Shown: positions 34,289 through 43,327, counted from the stretch's first letter. The stretch is DNA of 64,000 bases from an uncultured PS1 clade bacterium (GCA_902537725.1 CACBCD010000004.1:1-64000); one strand, 5' to 3'. The notes: generated by a model from the sequence alone, not told the origin. Program-made: numbers and translations.

Positions 34289-35689
34289 ATGAAAAATAAT
34301 AGAAACTTCCTTTTTTATGGGGTTGGTTCAGTTGCTTTTGGAATAAAAGGAAATGCCTTTTCTTGGTTTCTATTTTTCTACTATAATATGGTTATTGGGT
34401 TACCTGCATGGATGGCATCTCTTGCATTAGCTATTGCAACTATATGGGATGCTATTTCTGATTTAATTATTGGTTATTCTTCCGATCATACTAAATCCCG
34501 TTTAGGAAGAAGACATCCATATATGTATGCTGCTCTAATACCTGTTCCAATTTTTTTCGTTTTACTATGGAACCCACCTACATTTGATACAGATTTTAAT
34601 CTTTTTTTATATCTTCTCATTATGGCTATTCTAGTTAGAACATTTACAACATTATTTGAAATACCTAATCAAAGCCTTGGTCCAGAGATTACAAGAGAAT
34701 ATCATGAAAGAACTAAAATGATGTCTTTGCGTTATTTTTTTGGCTGGATGGGCGGTACAATAATGACAATTTTAATGTATTTCGTATTTTTAAAACCTAC
34801 TGCTGAATATCCAAATGGTCAGTTAAACCCTGAGGGTTATCAAATATATGGAATTGTAGCTGCAATTATTATGTTGGTGGCTATGATTATTTCATCAAGA
34901 GGTTTAAATCATCTAATACCAAACTTATCTAAGCCAGCAGCTAATAATAATTTTAGTGAAATTAAAGATGAGCTTAAGAGCACTCTTTTTAATAAGTCTT
35001 TTTTAGTATTATTTATTGGTGGAATTTTTGCTGGAATGGCTGCTGGATTTTCATCAGCCCTAAATATATATTTTAACACATTTTTTTGGGGTTTTAGTAC
35101 TTTTCAAATTGGTATTGTTTCTTTTGTAGCTGTGGTGCCTGGTATTATTTGTTCTATGGCAATTGCAAGGGTCTTATCAAAAAATATAGGCAAGAGAAAA
35201 GCTGCAATAATTTGCGGTAGCATAGCTTTAGTACTAACTCCAGTACCTTACGCTTTAAGAATTTTTGAATTGGCACCAAGTTTTGGATCCAATGGATTAT
35301 TATTGATGATGAGTACATATTACTTTATTGAAGTTTCAACTGGAGTCGCTGTTACAATCCTAGTCTCATCTATGGTGTCGGATATTGTTGAAGATTCAGA
35401 GTTAACAACTAAAAAACGTTCAGAAGGTATCTTTTTTTCAGCACAAGGTTTTTCTGCAAAAGCCGTATCGGGGGTTGGAATTTTTCTTGCAGGTCTTATT
35501 ACGACATTAGCTGGATTACCCACTGATGCAAAACCAGGAGCAATAGATGATAATATATTAATAAATGTAGCATTATTTTTTGTGCCCATTTATATGATTT
35601 TATATTTATTTTCGATCTATTTTTTTAGTTTGTATAAAATTGATCAAGATACTCATGAGAGTAATCTTGCATTAATAAATAAAAGGTAA
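34289..35689 (+). CDS. MFS transporter, GPH (glycoside-pentoside-hexuronide:cation symporter) family
   Basis: A 466-residue membrane protein with twelve helices. The first-helix block LFYGVGSVAFGIKGNAFSWFLFFYYN and the cytoplasmic loop DAISDLIIGYSSDHTKSRLGRRHPYMY are diagnostic for MelB-type MFS_2 symporters. FEIPNQSLGPEITREYHERTKM is a further conserved block. It likely couples sugar or another organic solute uptake to a cation gradient. It starts 2 bases after the small upstream gene and is followed 19 bases later by a serine hydrolase. Confidence 0.87.
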   Translation: MKNNRNFLFYGVGSVAFGIKGNAFSWFLFFYYNMVIGLPAWMASLALAIATIWDAISDLIIGYSSDHTKSRLGRRHPYMYAALIPVPIFFVLLWNPPTFDTDFNLFLYLLIMAILVRTFTTLFEIPNQSLGPEITREYHERTKMMSLRYFFGWMGGTIMTILMYFVFLKPTAEYPNGQLNPEGYQIYGIVAAIIMLVAMIISSRGLNHLIPNLSKPAANNNFSEIKDELKSTLFNKSFLVLFIGGIFAGMAAGFSSALNIYFNTFFWGFSTFQIGIVSFVAVVPGIICSMAIARVLSKNIGKRKAAIICGSIALVLTPVPYALRIFELAPSFGSNGLLLMMSTYYFIEVSTGVAVTILVSSMVSDIVEDSELTTKKRSEGIFFSAQGFSAKAVSGVGIFLAGLITTLAGLPTDAKPGAIDDNILINVALFFVPIYMILYLFSIYFFSLYKIDQDTHESNLALINKR

Positions 35690-35708
35690 TTTTAGCAAGA
35701 GGGGGACT

Positions 35709-36887
35709 ATGACAAATTTTGATAGAAAAAATGTAATTCAAGAGATTGCTGATAGTTATGTAAATAGATCATTATTCAGTGGTATTGAATGGGTTGCAGA
35801 AAAATCAGGAAAAATAGTTTTATCTGGTAAGTCAGGATATCAAAACTTTGAACAAAAAAAATCTATTCCTGAAAATGCTATTTATAGAATTTATTCAATG
35901 ACAAAGCCTATTACTTCCGTGATGGCGCTTAAGCTTATTGAAAGAGGTAAACTTAGATTATATGATCCTGTTTCTTCTTTCATACCCTCTTTTGAAAAAC
36001 TCAAGGTAATGAATCCCGATGGCTCTCTTGAGGAGTTGAATAGACCAATGATTATTGAAGATCTTTTGACTCATCGAAGTGGTTTTACATATGATTTTTT
36101 AATTGGGTGTCATGTCGCCCCTTTATACAGTGAAAGAGATATTTCAGATAATGGTAATAAAAGTTTAGAAGAGAAATGTGAAATTTTATCTGAGCTTCCT
36201 CTGGCACATCAGCCAGGCTCAAGATTTAATTATTCTGTATCCCTTGATGTATTGGCTAGGGTAATTGAGATTGTAAATGAAAAAGACTTTGGTGATACTC
36301 TTAAAGAAGAAATTTTTAAGCCACTTAATATGAAAGATACTGGTTTTGGTGTTGATGAGAAAAATTTATCAAGACTTATGTCTACCTATGGAGCATCTAA
36401 TTTCAAAGAAATTATGAATATTGGACCTCATAAATTGTTGGAGACAGATGTGAGTGCTCATAATCCTTATGACAGTGAAACATTTAGAAGGGGTGGTACT
36501 GGTTTATTCTCGACATCTGAGGATTACCTGTCATTTGCTAGAATGTTGTTATCAGGTAAATCTAAAAGTGGTGAAACTTTATTATCAAGAAATATGGTTG
36601 AATTTATGAAAATTAATCGAATTCCTAATTCCCAGCTTCCTTTGATGTTGGGTCCTTTACCATTGGTAGGCTATGGTTGGAATTTGATAGGAAGAACTAT
36701 GTTGGATAGAGGTCAAATGATGTCCCAAACTGGAGAAAATGAATTTGGTTGGGCTGGAGCTGCTTCAACATATTTTTGGGTTGATCCTGATGAAGAACTT
36801 ATAGGTATTATTATGACTCAATACTTAGGATCAATGTGGCCTATAAACGATGACTTAAGAGCGGCTATGTATCAGGCTATTAGATAA
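35709..36887 (+). CDS. Serine hydrolase, beta-lactamase family (PF00144)
   Basis: A 392-residue class C beta-lactamase-like hydrolase. The SxxK nucleophile motif is YSMTKPITS near residue 68, the second motif is NYSVSLDVLA, and GENEFGWAGAASTYFWVDP is the C-terminal strand region. It has no signal peptide and no RTX-like module, in contrast with the family member at 24.4 kb. Esterase activity is likelier than antibiotic hydrolysis. GAGGGGGA precedes the ATG. It ends 1 base before the convergent DUF4345 gene. Confidence 0.87.
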   Translation: MTNFDRKNVIQEIADSYVNRSLFSGIEWVAEKSGKIVLSGKSGYQNFEQKKSIPENAIYRIYSMTKPITSVMALKLIERGKLRLYDPVSSFIPSFEKLKVMNPDGSLEELNRPMIIEDLLTHRSGFTYDFLIGCHVAPLYSERDISDNGNKSLEEKCEILSELPLAHQPGSRFNYSVSLDVLARVIEIVNEKDFGDTLKEEIFKPLNMKDTGFGVDEKNLSRLMSTYGASNFKEIMNIGPHKLLETDVSAHNPYDSETFRRGGTGLFSTSEDYLSFARMLLSGKSKSGETLLSRNMVEFMKINRIPNSQLPLMLGPLPLVGYGWNLIGRTMLDRGQMMSQTGENEFGWAGAASTYFWVDPDEELIGIIMTQYLGSMWPINDDLRAAMYQAIR

Positions 36888-36888
36888 A

Positions 36889-37275
36889 TTATATTTTTGA
36901 TTTGATGAAAAAGATAAGTGCCATTACGTACTCAATACCAGCGTAAATAACTCTTTTTTCTTCGAGACCTTCAAAATAAGGTAAAAAACCAACTGATCTT
37001 CCAACGGCAAGCCCTAACATTAACAGACTAAAAACACTAAACCAGCTTCTTCGTGTATCAGGTTGATGAGTTGCAAGAAGTATACCAAGACCCATAAATG
37101 AAAACATTCCAGCAAGAGCTCTTATTTCACTTGCACCAGCTTCGCTTTGAATAACAACATTGAGGCTCACAATATCATTCTTTGCAAAAATATTTGGATC
37201 ATATACACCCACCAAACCGAGGATAAGCCACATAATACCAAGACCATAACAAAGAATATTGATAATAAATTTCAT
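36889..37275 (-). CDS. DUF4345-like membrane protein
   Basis: A 128-residue protein with four membrane helices. NVVIQSEAGASEIRALAGMFSFMGLGIL has the E-x-R-x3-G pattern of DUF4345 near the second helix, and FSLLMLGLAVGRSVGFL matches the third. No function is established for this family. It ends next to a convergent serine hydrolase and stands alone on its strand, about 50 bases after the M48 protease gene. Confidence 0.72.
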   Translation of the reverse strand: MKFIINILCYGLGIMWLILGLVGVYDPNIFAKNDIVSLNVVIQSEAGASEIRALAGMFSFMGLGILLATHQPDTRRSWFSVFSLLMLGLAVGRSVGFLPYFEGLEEKRVIYAGIEYVMALIFFIKSKI

Positions 37276-37326
37276 AATTATAAAATAAACTAATTTATCT
37301 TAAATAAAAAGATTATTAGAAAATAT

Positions 37327-38379
37327 TTAATCCTCTATTTGAATTCTTTCAGGGAGAAGAGGCTCTGATTTTAGAATCTTTTTATCAATTTCTTTATTAA
37401 CAGCTTCTATGTTAACCCATCTTTCTGATGAGGAGGGGTGCGTTGATGCATAAGAAATTGATCTAGGGTTTTCTACCGACATTCTCCTCCAGAAGTTTGC
37501 TACACCCTCTCTTTCAATTCCTGAATTAGCAAGAATATACATTCCAACATAATCAGCTTCTCGTTCAAAATCCTGACTATACATTTGAGCTCCTAGACTT
37601 CCAAATGTACCTCTTGTATTTACACCTGCACCTGCAGCTGCAAGGTCTACAATTGTTCCTAATAAATAATTATTTGTCTTTTTCTCAATATGCCCCTCAA
37701 TATTATGAGCTAACTCATGAGCTATAACCATTTGTAGTTCTTTATCCTCATTAATAAATCTCAGCATTCCTTGAGTTATGTAAATATTTTTACCATCGGC
37801 AAAAGCGTTAAGTGAATTATCCTGTCTTAAAATAATTCTATGATTACAAATTTTAACTGGCTTAATCTCAAATATTTGAATTTCATTATTTCTTTCAACT
37901 TTAACGCTAACTTTATTTTCACCGAAAATTCTTTTTCTAGTATTTTTAATAATATCTTCACCTTCCCAACTATATTCAGGGGAGCTTATTTCTATGATTT
38001 TATCTTTTTTCTTTAAACCAGCAATATCTGCTGGTGATGATTCTATGACATATAATATTTGGGGTTCATTTGTTAAACCGATTTTTTCAGAGGCAGCATT
38101 TCTATAATTTTTATCAATTTCATTGAGCGATATAACCTCAATTCCAATAGTATCAGCTATATTTTTTTTGCAAAAATCTAGTGAGGATGAAAGAATTGGC
38201 CATGCAATACTATTTAATTTTTCGACACGATTATAATATGTTTCAAGAGCTATTCCTTGCATAATAGCTTTTTCTTTTTCGTTGTCTGAGTCAAGACCTC
38301 TGCTTGTAATTGTAGTTGGAGCCTCGCAAGACGCACAAATTAATGTAATAGCTGTAAGTAAAAATATTTTTTTCAACAT
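37327..38379 (-). CDS. M48 family metalloprotease with PDZ-like domain, lipoprotein-like leader
   Basis: About 350 residues. The track start at 38454 lies inside tRNA-Phe and gives the typical tRNA readthrough peptide MVEQRTENPRVGGSNPPLGT, so the ATG at 38379 is used. This exposes a leader MLKKIFLLTAITLICASC that ends in a Cys; CAS|C is an imperfect lipobox. A PDZ-like segment (ILYVIESSPADIAGLKKKDKIIEIS) precedes the protease domain, with zinc motif HELAHNIEGH and third ligand Glu in EREADYVGMYI. Envelope protein quality control is the likely role. Confidence 0.85.
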   Translation of the reverse strand: MLKKIFLLTAITLICASCEAPTTITSRGLDSDNEKEKAIMQGIALETYYNRVEKLNSIAWPILSSSLDFCKKNIADTIGIEVISLNEIDKNYRNAASEKIGLTNEPQILYVIESSPADIAGLKKKDKIIEISSPEYSWEGEDIIKNTRKRIFGENKVSVKVERNNEIQIFEIKPVKICNHRIILRQDNSLNAFADGKNIYITQGMLRFINEDKELQMVIAHELAHNIEGHIEKKTNNYLLGTIVDLAAAGAGVNTRGTFGSLGAQMYSQDFEREADYVGMYILANSGIEREGVANFWRRMSVENPRSISYASTHPSSSERWVNIEAVNKEIDKKILKSEPLLPERIQIED

Positions 38380-38393
38380 TAGTCTTTCTCTAA

Positions 38394-38469
<76 letters not shown>

Positions 38470-38543
38470 AAATAATAAATATTACCAATTAATGAGGTAA
38501 TATAAACTTCCGTTACTAAGAGACAAGCCTAAATATACTATAT

Positions 38544-38693
38544 TTAAATATCAATTTTTTTCTGATCATTATTAATATGATAGCTTTCACCTAGCCATCT
38601 ATTCAGATCTACTTGAGAACATCTTTTTGAACAAAAAGGGAAAAAATCTTTATTTGCAGTTTTTTTACAAGTTGGACATTTTGATTTAGTCAT
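38544..38693 (-). CDS. yacG: DNA gyrase inhibitor YacG
   Basis: A 49-residue zinc protein missed by the ORF track because of its length. It has both CxxC pairs of YacG, KCPTCKK and FCSKRCSQVDLNRWL, followed by the conserved W-L-x-E-x-Y end (WLGESYHI). YacG binds gyrase and blocks its DNA binding in E. coli. It starts 14 bases after infA ends, within the alphaproteobacterial infA-(maf)-yacG neighbourhood; maf is absent here. Confidence 0.9.
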   Translation of the reverse strand: MTKSKCPTCKKTANKDFFPFCSKRCSQVDLNRWLGESYHINNDQKKIDI

Positions 38694-38707
38694 TAATTAT
38701 CATTAAA

Positions 38708-38926
38708 TTACTTATGTCTATATGTTATACGCCCCTTTGTAAGATCGTATGGTGTCATTTCAACCGTTACTTGATCTCCAGCTAGAACACGGATTCTATT
38801 TTTTCTCATCTTACCAGCTGTATGGGCAATTATTTCATGGTCGTTATCAAGTTTTACCTTAAAAGTTGCATTAGGTAAAAGCTCTAATACCGTTCCAGGA
38901 AATTCTAATAGTTCTTCTTTAGCCAC
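38708..38926 (-). CDS. infA: Translation initiation factor IF-1
   Basis: A 72-residue single OB-fold protein with the invariant IF-1 blocks [55 protein letters not shown]. It binds the A site of the 30S subunit during initiation. The length is standard. An AAACGGAGA ribosome site lies before the ATG. The gene lies between yacG and a UPF0262 gene, as expected for an alphaproteobacterium. Confidence 0.97.
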   Translation of the reverse strand: MAKEELLEFPGTVLELLPNATFKVKLDNDHEIIAHTAGKMRKNRIRVLAGDQVTVEMTPYDLTKGRITYRHK

Positions 38927-39000
38927 AAAATCTCCGTTTAATAAAAATCTCTTATAGCAAACAAAATACAGTAATTAAAGTAATGAATTTTTTAAAAAGT

Positions 39001-39468
39001 CTAAATATATAATGAATACATAAGAGTAAATAATCTTCGAGAGGTATTTTTATCAATATTAAAATCTTTATTCAAAATGGATAAAAGGTTTTCAGCACCG
39101 TCATCATGAATTTTTCTTCTTACTTTTTCTATTTCCTCAATTTTTTCAACTGAACCATTTTTTATCGACTCATAATAACTAGAACAGGCATTATGATAAT
39201 CCTTAAATATTTTTTTCAATTTACTTATTGAGCTACTGAATTGATATATGTCTTTATTATCTTCATTTTTTAATTTTATTAAAAGTATTCCTTCCTTTAA
39301 AGAAATATTCATTATAAATGGCCCATTACTTTTCTCATCAATTACCTGAAAATAATTTTCAGATATTAAATCATAGATAGCTGCTTCTCTTTCATAATTT
39401 ACAAATTCATTTATTTTATTTTTATCGCTATCACTCAACTCAATCTTAGAGATTTTATTATTTTCCAT
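39001..39468 (-). CDS. UPF0262 family protein
   Basis: A 155-residue protein of unknown function found in alphaproteobacteria between hisD and infA. Family features are ERE(A)AIYDLISENYF near residue 30, a GPFIMNISLKEGILLIKL strand region, and the C-terminal IHDDGAENLLSIL...TSRRLFTLMYSLYI. Its ATG lies inside the end of hisD (11-base overlap), so expression is coupled to histidine biosynthesis. An arsC-like phosphatase gene that sometimes sits before infA is missing. Confidence 0.85.
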   Translation of the reverse strand: MENNKISKIELSDSDKNKINEFVNYEREAAIYDLISENYFQVIDEKSNGPFIMNISLKEGILLIKLKNEDNKDIYQFSSSISKLKKIFKDYHNACSSYYESIKNGSVEKIEEIEKVRRKIHDDGAENLLSILNKDFNIDKNTSRRLFTLMYSLYI

Positions 39469-40750
39469 TTAATCTTGCCTGTATAGATTTAGCGTGTGCG
39501 TCTAAACCTTCACACTCAGCAATAATACTTGCAGAAGGGCCAAGTGCTCTTATAGTTTTTTGGTTATTTCTAATTGATGAAATTTTTTTAATAAAATTAT
39601 AAACTGATAAACCAGAAGAGTTTTTAGATGCACCATTTGTAGGTAATACATGACTTGGTCCTAAAATATAATCACCCATTGCTTCAGGTGTCCATTTTCC
39701 TATGAAGATTACACCAGCATTAATTATATTTTTCTCAATTTTTTGAGCATTTTTAAACATTAGTGAAAGGTGTTCAGGAGCAATTTCATTAATTAAGTTA
39801 TAGGATTTTTTTAAATCTTTGATAAGTATAATTAATCCATTTTTAATAATACTCTCTTTTATTATTTCTGATCTATCAGATGTCTTTATAAAAGATTTTA
39901 TATTTTTACTAACGTCATTAGCAAATGTCTCATTATCAGTTATTAAAATTGATTGAGCAGACTCATCATGCTCAGATTGAGCTAACATATCATAAGCTAC
40001 CCATTCAGAATTATTGTACTTATCTGCAACAATTAAAATTTCACTTGGTCCCGCAAACATATCAATTTTAACATCTCTAACTACTTGTTTTTTTGCTTCA
40101 GCAACCCATTGATTTCCTGGGCCTACAATAACATCAACAGGATCTATAGTTTCTGTTCCATAAGTTAATGCTCCAATTGCTTGAGCACCCCCAACACGAA
40201 AGATTTTTTTAATTCCACAAAGCTCAGCGGCAACTAATGTAAGCGGATTAATTTCTCCTGAGGAAGGGACAGTCATTATTATCTCATTAACACCTGCTAC
40301 TTTTGCAGGAATTGCACTCATAAGAACTGAGCTCGGATAGGATGCCTTACCTCCTGGTGCATAAACACCTGCCTTTTCTAGGGGAAGCCAGCGAGTTTTA
40401 ATATTCATACCTTCTTTATCTTTATAAAAAGTGTTTTTAGGCATTTGTTTTTTATGAAATTTCTCGATTCGATTAGCTGCTAGCTTTAAAGCTTTAATAC
40501 TATCGGTGCTACATAAATTTTTTGCTTTTTTTATTTCATTTGGTTTTACCCTCAGATTATTTGAGGGATCTTTAATATTATCAAATTTTTTTGCGTATTT
40601 AAAAAGTGCTTCATCTTTATTCTTTTTTATGTCATCGAGGATTTTTTTAACTTTTAATTCAATTGTACTTGATTGAAGTCTTTTTAAATTAATTATTTTT
40701 TCAAGATTAGTATTAAAATTTTTATCACTATATTTTATTATTTTAATCAT
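39458..40750 (-). CDS. hisD: Histidinol dehydrogenase
   Basis: HisD catalyses the last two steps of histidine synthesis, oxidising histidinol to histidine with two NAD and a zinc ion. The protein is about 430 residues from the ATG at 40750, which has AGAGGA five bases upstream; the ATG at 40765 gives five extra residues and overlaps the previous gene. YAPGGKASYPSSVLMSAIPA, VDVIVGPGNQWVAEAKK, GPSEILIVAD, LAQSEHDESAQ with zinc ligands and APEHLSLM with the catalytic His are all present. Confidence 0.96.
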   Translation of the reverse strand: MIKIIKYSDKNFNTNLEKIINLKRLQSSTIELKVKKILDDIKKNKDEALFKYAKKFDNIKDPSNNLRVKPNEIKKAKNLCSTDSIKALKLAANRIEKFHKKQMPKNTFYKDKEGMNIKTRWLPLEKAGVYAPGGKASYPSSVLMSAIPAKVAGVNEIIMTVPSSGEINPLTLVAAELCGIKKIFRVGGAQAIGALTYGTETIDPVDVIVGPGNQWVAEAKKQVVRDVKIDMFAGPSEILIVADKYNNSEWVAYDMLAQSEHDESAQSILITDNETFANDVSKNIKSFIKTSDRSEIIKESIIKNGLIILIKDLKKSYNLINEIAPEHLSLMFKNAQKIEKNIINAGVIFIGKWTPEAMGDYILGPSHVLPTNGASKNSSGLSVYNFIKKISSIRNNQKTIRALGPSASIIAECEGLDAHAKSIQARLNGK

Positions 40751-40751
40751 T

Positions 40752-41174
40752 TTAATCCTCTTCATGGACAGGCTTATTTGGAATCTTCCATGAATCTCCC
40801 ATATCTGTTAGAAATGCTTCAATACTCTCTACATCAATAGTTATAGATTTATTATTAGAAAATTCTAAAAAAATTGAACCACTAGGTTTTACTTTACTTT
40901 CAAACCTTATTGCAAGAAGTACAAGAATGTCATCATTAGATTGTTTTTCAATACCAATAGATTTTACTGAATCGGCGTAGTCAAAATGAATAGCGCATCT
41001 TATTCTAGATGGATCTTCTTCTTCGTGACGATATCTATTCATCAATAAAGCAAATCTTTTTGTTTTATTATCGTAGCCCATTTCATTTGTTTTAATTATG
41101 GAGTCTTGGGTTAGAGATGAGATGATAGTAAGCTGTTCCTCATCTTGGGCGATCAATTTCAAATTACTACTCAT
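40752..41174 (-). CDS. DUF2948 family protein
   Basis: A 140-residue alphaproteobacterial protein of unknown function, placed as usual between murA and hisD. Recognisable blocks are LKLIAQDEEQLTIISSLTQDSI near the N-terminus, FALLMNRYRHEE and RCAIHFDYADSVKSIGI in the centre, and the acidic tail. Its start overlaps the end of murA by 8 bases and its end adjoins hisD, so the block is one operon. Confidence 0.86.
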   Translation of the reverse strand: MSSNLKLIAQDEEQLTIISSLTQDSIIKTNEMGYDNKTKRFALLMNRYRHEEEDPSRIRCAIHFDYADSVKSIGIEKQSNDDILVLLAIRFESKVKPSGSIFLEFSNNKSITIDVESIEAFLTDMGDSWKIPNKPVHEED

Positions 41175-42450
41175 TATTATCTCTTTTTCTTTCTATTGCT
41201 GCTCCGCAGGATTTCAGTTTCTCTTCTATTTTATCAAAACCTCTATCTAAATGATATACTCGTCTTATAGTTGATGTTCCCTCTGCTCTCAAGGCTGCAA
41301 TTATTAATGATGCTGAGGCTCTTAAATCTGTTGCCATTAAAGGTGCTCCATACAGTTTTCTAACCCCGTCAACAATAGCAGTATCGCTTTGAAGTTCAAT
41401 TTTTGCTCCTAACCTTACAAGCTCTTGGACATGCATAAATCTATTTTCAAAAATAGTCTCTTTAATTTTACTTCTACCGTTTGAATAGGTCATTAAAGCC
41501 ATAAACTGAGCTTGTAAATCTGTAGGAAAACCTGGATAGGGTTTTGTTTCGATATCTGTAGGCTGAATTATTCTATTTTTCTTTATAAGTTCGATAGAAT
41601 TTTTATATGATTTTATATCTACATCAGTATTTTCTAATACATGTCTTAAAGTCTCAATTTCTTTTATACCTATCGAATTTAATTTCAATTTACCACCTGT
41701 TGCTGCTAAGGCTAAAGCATAAGTTCCCGCCTCAATTCGATCAGGTGGTGAAATAATATCTATACCTTTGAGATATGAGCATCCTTTTATAATAATTTTA
41801 TTAGTTCCATACCCTGTTATGTGAGCGCCCATTTTATTTAACATTTTAGCAAGTGATATTACCTCTGGCTCCATTGCAGCGTTCCTTAGTATTGATTCTC
41901 CTTCAACTAAAGATGACATCATTAAAAAAAAGTGAGTAACACCAACAGATGGAAAATTTAGTTTGTAGTTAATGGGTTTTAAATTATTTCTTACAGATGC
42001 CTGTACGTAGCCGTCTTTTATTGTTATTGATGCACCCATTTTTTCTAATATTGATAAATAAAAGTTAATTGGTCTTATACCTATCGCACAGCCACCAGGA
42101 AGAGAAACTTTTGCTTCTCCATATCTCAAAATTAGAGGTGCTAAAACCCAAAAACTTGCTCTCATTCTTCTTACTAAATCATAAGAAGCTAAATTATTTT
42201 TTATTTCTCTTGTTTGAATAATTAATTTGTATGAGGAATTATTTTCATTTTTTAGTTCAAACTCTGAACCAAGAGTTTTAATTAATTTAAGTAAAGTAGA
42301 TACATCTGAGAGATCAGGAATATTCTTAATTTTAACCTTATCTTTGGTTAATAAAGAAGCAATTATCATTGGTAAAGAAGCATTTTTAGATCCTGAAATA
42401 TTTATTTCACCCTCTAGGTAATTTCCGCCTTTGACTTGAATTAAATCCAT
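41167..42450 (-). CDS. murA: UDP-N-acetylglucosamine 1-carboxyvinyltransferase
   Basis: MurA transfers enolpyruvyl from PEP to UDP-GlcNAc, the first committed step of peptidoglycan synthesis. About 427 residues from the ATG at 42450 (the track uses a TTG two codons earlier). The conserved GGNYLEGEINISGSKNASLP with the active Lys, LPGGCAIGIRPINFYL with the PEP-binding Cys targeted by fosfomycin, and PGFPTDLQAQFMAL are present. With Cys in that loop the enzyme should be fosfomycin-sensitive. It begins next to the stop of a 39-residue ORF. Confidence 0.96.
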   Translation of the reverse strand: MDLIQVKGGNYLEGEINISGSKNASLPMIIASLLTKDKVKIKNIPDLSDVSTLLKLIKTLGSEFELKNENNSSYKLIIQTREIKNNLASYDLVRRMRASFWVLAPLILRYGEAKVSLPGGCAIGIRPINFYLSILEKMGASITIKDGYVQASVRNNLKPINYKLNFPSVGVTHFFLMMSSLVEGESILRNAAMEPEVISLAKMLNKMGAHITGYGTNKIIIKGCSYLKGIDIISPPDRIEAGTYALALAATGGKLKLNSIGIKEIETLRHVLENTDVDIKSYKNSIELIKKNRIIQPTDIETKPYPGFPTDLQAQFMALMTYSNGRSKIKETIFENRFMHVQELVRLGAKIELQSDTAIVDGVRKLYGAPLMATDLRASASLIIAALRAEGTSTIRRVYHLDRGFDKIEEKLKSCGAAIERKRDNNE

Positions 42451-42452
42451 AA

Positions 42453-42572
42453 TCAATCTTCTTCAATTTTTAATTTTTGTTTTTTTATTTGTTGTTTTCG
42501 CCTTCTCAAATTTTTCCTTAATGCTTCGTATAATTTTTGATCTTTAATTTTATCTTTCTCTTTATTTTTCAT
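42453..42572 (-). CDS. 39-residue basic protein upstream of murA
   Basis: Too short for the track. It reads MKNKEKDKIKDQKLYEALRK and continues NLRRRKQQIKKQKLKIEED. A short basic protein with an ALRxNLRRRKxQ core directly before murA is common in alphaproteobacteria, which supports it as a real gene. The stop lies 2 bases before the murA ATG. The sequence is Lys/Arg-rich and predicted helical; RNA or ribosome binding is conceivable. Function is unknown. Confidence 0.65.
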   Translation of the reverse strand: MKNKEKDKIKDQKLYEALRKNLRRRKQQIKKQKLKIEED

Positions 42573-42611
42573 AATTTTAAAAACCTTTAGCTTTAGACAG
42601 GTAATTATTTA

Positions 42612-42642
42612 TTGACATACTTGTATCTTTAGTTGATTTAAA
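42612..42642 (+). promoter_or_regulatory. Promoter of tRNA-Thr
   Basis: TTGACA (42612-42617) and TTTAAA (42637-42642) are separated by 19 bases and end 7 bases before the mature tRNA 5' end. The -35 is a perfect match; spacing is slightly long. Confidence 0.45.
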
Positions 42643-42649
42643 TTAGTGA

Positions 42650-42724
<75 letters not shown>

Positions 42725-42892
42725 TTTTAAATCCTTCATATATTAACATTATCATTATCTGGGTAAAATTTAAAAAATTTGTAATTTATTCTTAATTTAA
42801 ACTGACTGTTATTTTTAGAATCAATTTTTTCAAAAAAAAAATAAATTTTAATTATAATTGTGTCTATACAATTTTTTTCAAATATCTAAATA

Positions 42893-43060
42893 ATGGCTAT
42901 TTTAAGCTATTTTTTTAATATTTTAAATAAATTATGGCTAAAATATGTCAAAAAAAAGGAAAGATTTGTTGACAAATCATTATTAAAAAGATGGAATCCC
43001 AACATTGATTTGTTTTTTAATAGATCATTCAAACATGCAAGGGAGGATATAGCATGCTAA
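42893..43060 (+). CDS. Possible 55-residue ORF overlapping the next gene
   Basis: The frame reads MAILSYFFNILNKLWLKYVK and goes on to LLKRWNPNIDLFFNRSFKHA before its stop, which overlaps the ATG of the 73-residue membrane protein (gcATGCTAA). An unbroken frame of this length is uncommon but not rare in such AT-rich sequence. No ribosome site is seen, and a TTGACA-17-TGGAAT promoter for the next gene lies inside it, which argues against. Kept as a low-confidence candidate. Confidence 0.28.
   Translation: MAILSYFFNILNKLWLKYVKKKERFVDKSLLKRWNPNIDLFFNRSFKHAREDIAC
42969..42997 (+). promoter_or_regulatory. Candidate promoter of the 73-residue membrane protein
   Basis: TTGACA at 42969-42974, 17-base spacer, TGGAAT at 42992-42997, about 56 bases before the ATG at 43054. 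The -35 is perfect and the spacing ideal; the -10 is imperfect. Confidence 0.4.
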
Positions 43061-43275
43061 ATACTGCAAAAAACTTTTTAAGTGAAGTTGTATCATTAGG
43101 TCTTTTATTGATAGCTGTAGGCGTTGTTCTACAAGTTATTTTTGGTTCAGCTGTTCCATTTGTTGGTGGTGACATTGTTGGAAATTTAACTAACCTTATT
43201 GGTAGCCTTGGTGAAGGTGGTTTAGTTGGATTAATTTCAATTGGAATTATTCTTTACTTAATTCAACGTGCTTAA
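43054..43275 (+). CDS. Small two-helix membrane protein of unknown function
   Basis: A 73-residue hydrophobic protein. Helix one is about VVSLGLLLIAVGVVLQVIFG and helix two GGLVGLISIGIILYLI; between them lies AVPFVGGDIVGNLTNLIGSLGEG, rich in Gly, a pattern seen in oligomerising small membrane proteins. A very strong GGGAGG ribosome site, a good promoter and its own terminator suggest high, independent expression. I do not recognise the family. A structural or energy-related membrane peptide is possible but unproven. Confidence 0.8.
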   Translation: MLNTAKNFLSEVVSLGLLLIAVGVVLQVIFGSAVPFVGGDIVGNLTNLIGSLGEGGLVGLISIGIILYLIQRA

Positions 43276-43296
43276 ATAAAAATCAATTTTTTAATA

Positions 43297-43327
43297 GGGG
43301 TATCTTTTGATGCCCCTTTTTTTTATT
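43297..43327 (+). terminator. Intrinsic terminator of the 73-residue membrane protein
   Basis: GGGGTATC, loop TTTT, GATGCCCC followed by a run of eight or more T: an 8-bp stem (one U:G pair) 22 bases after the stop codon. Confidence 0.88.
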
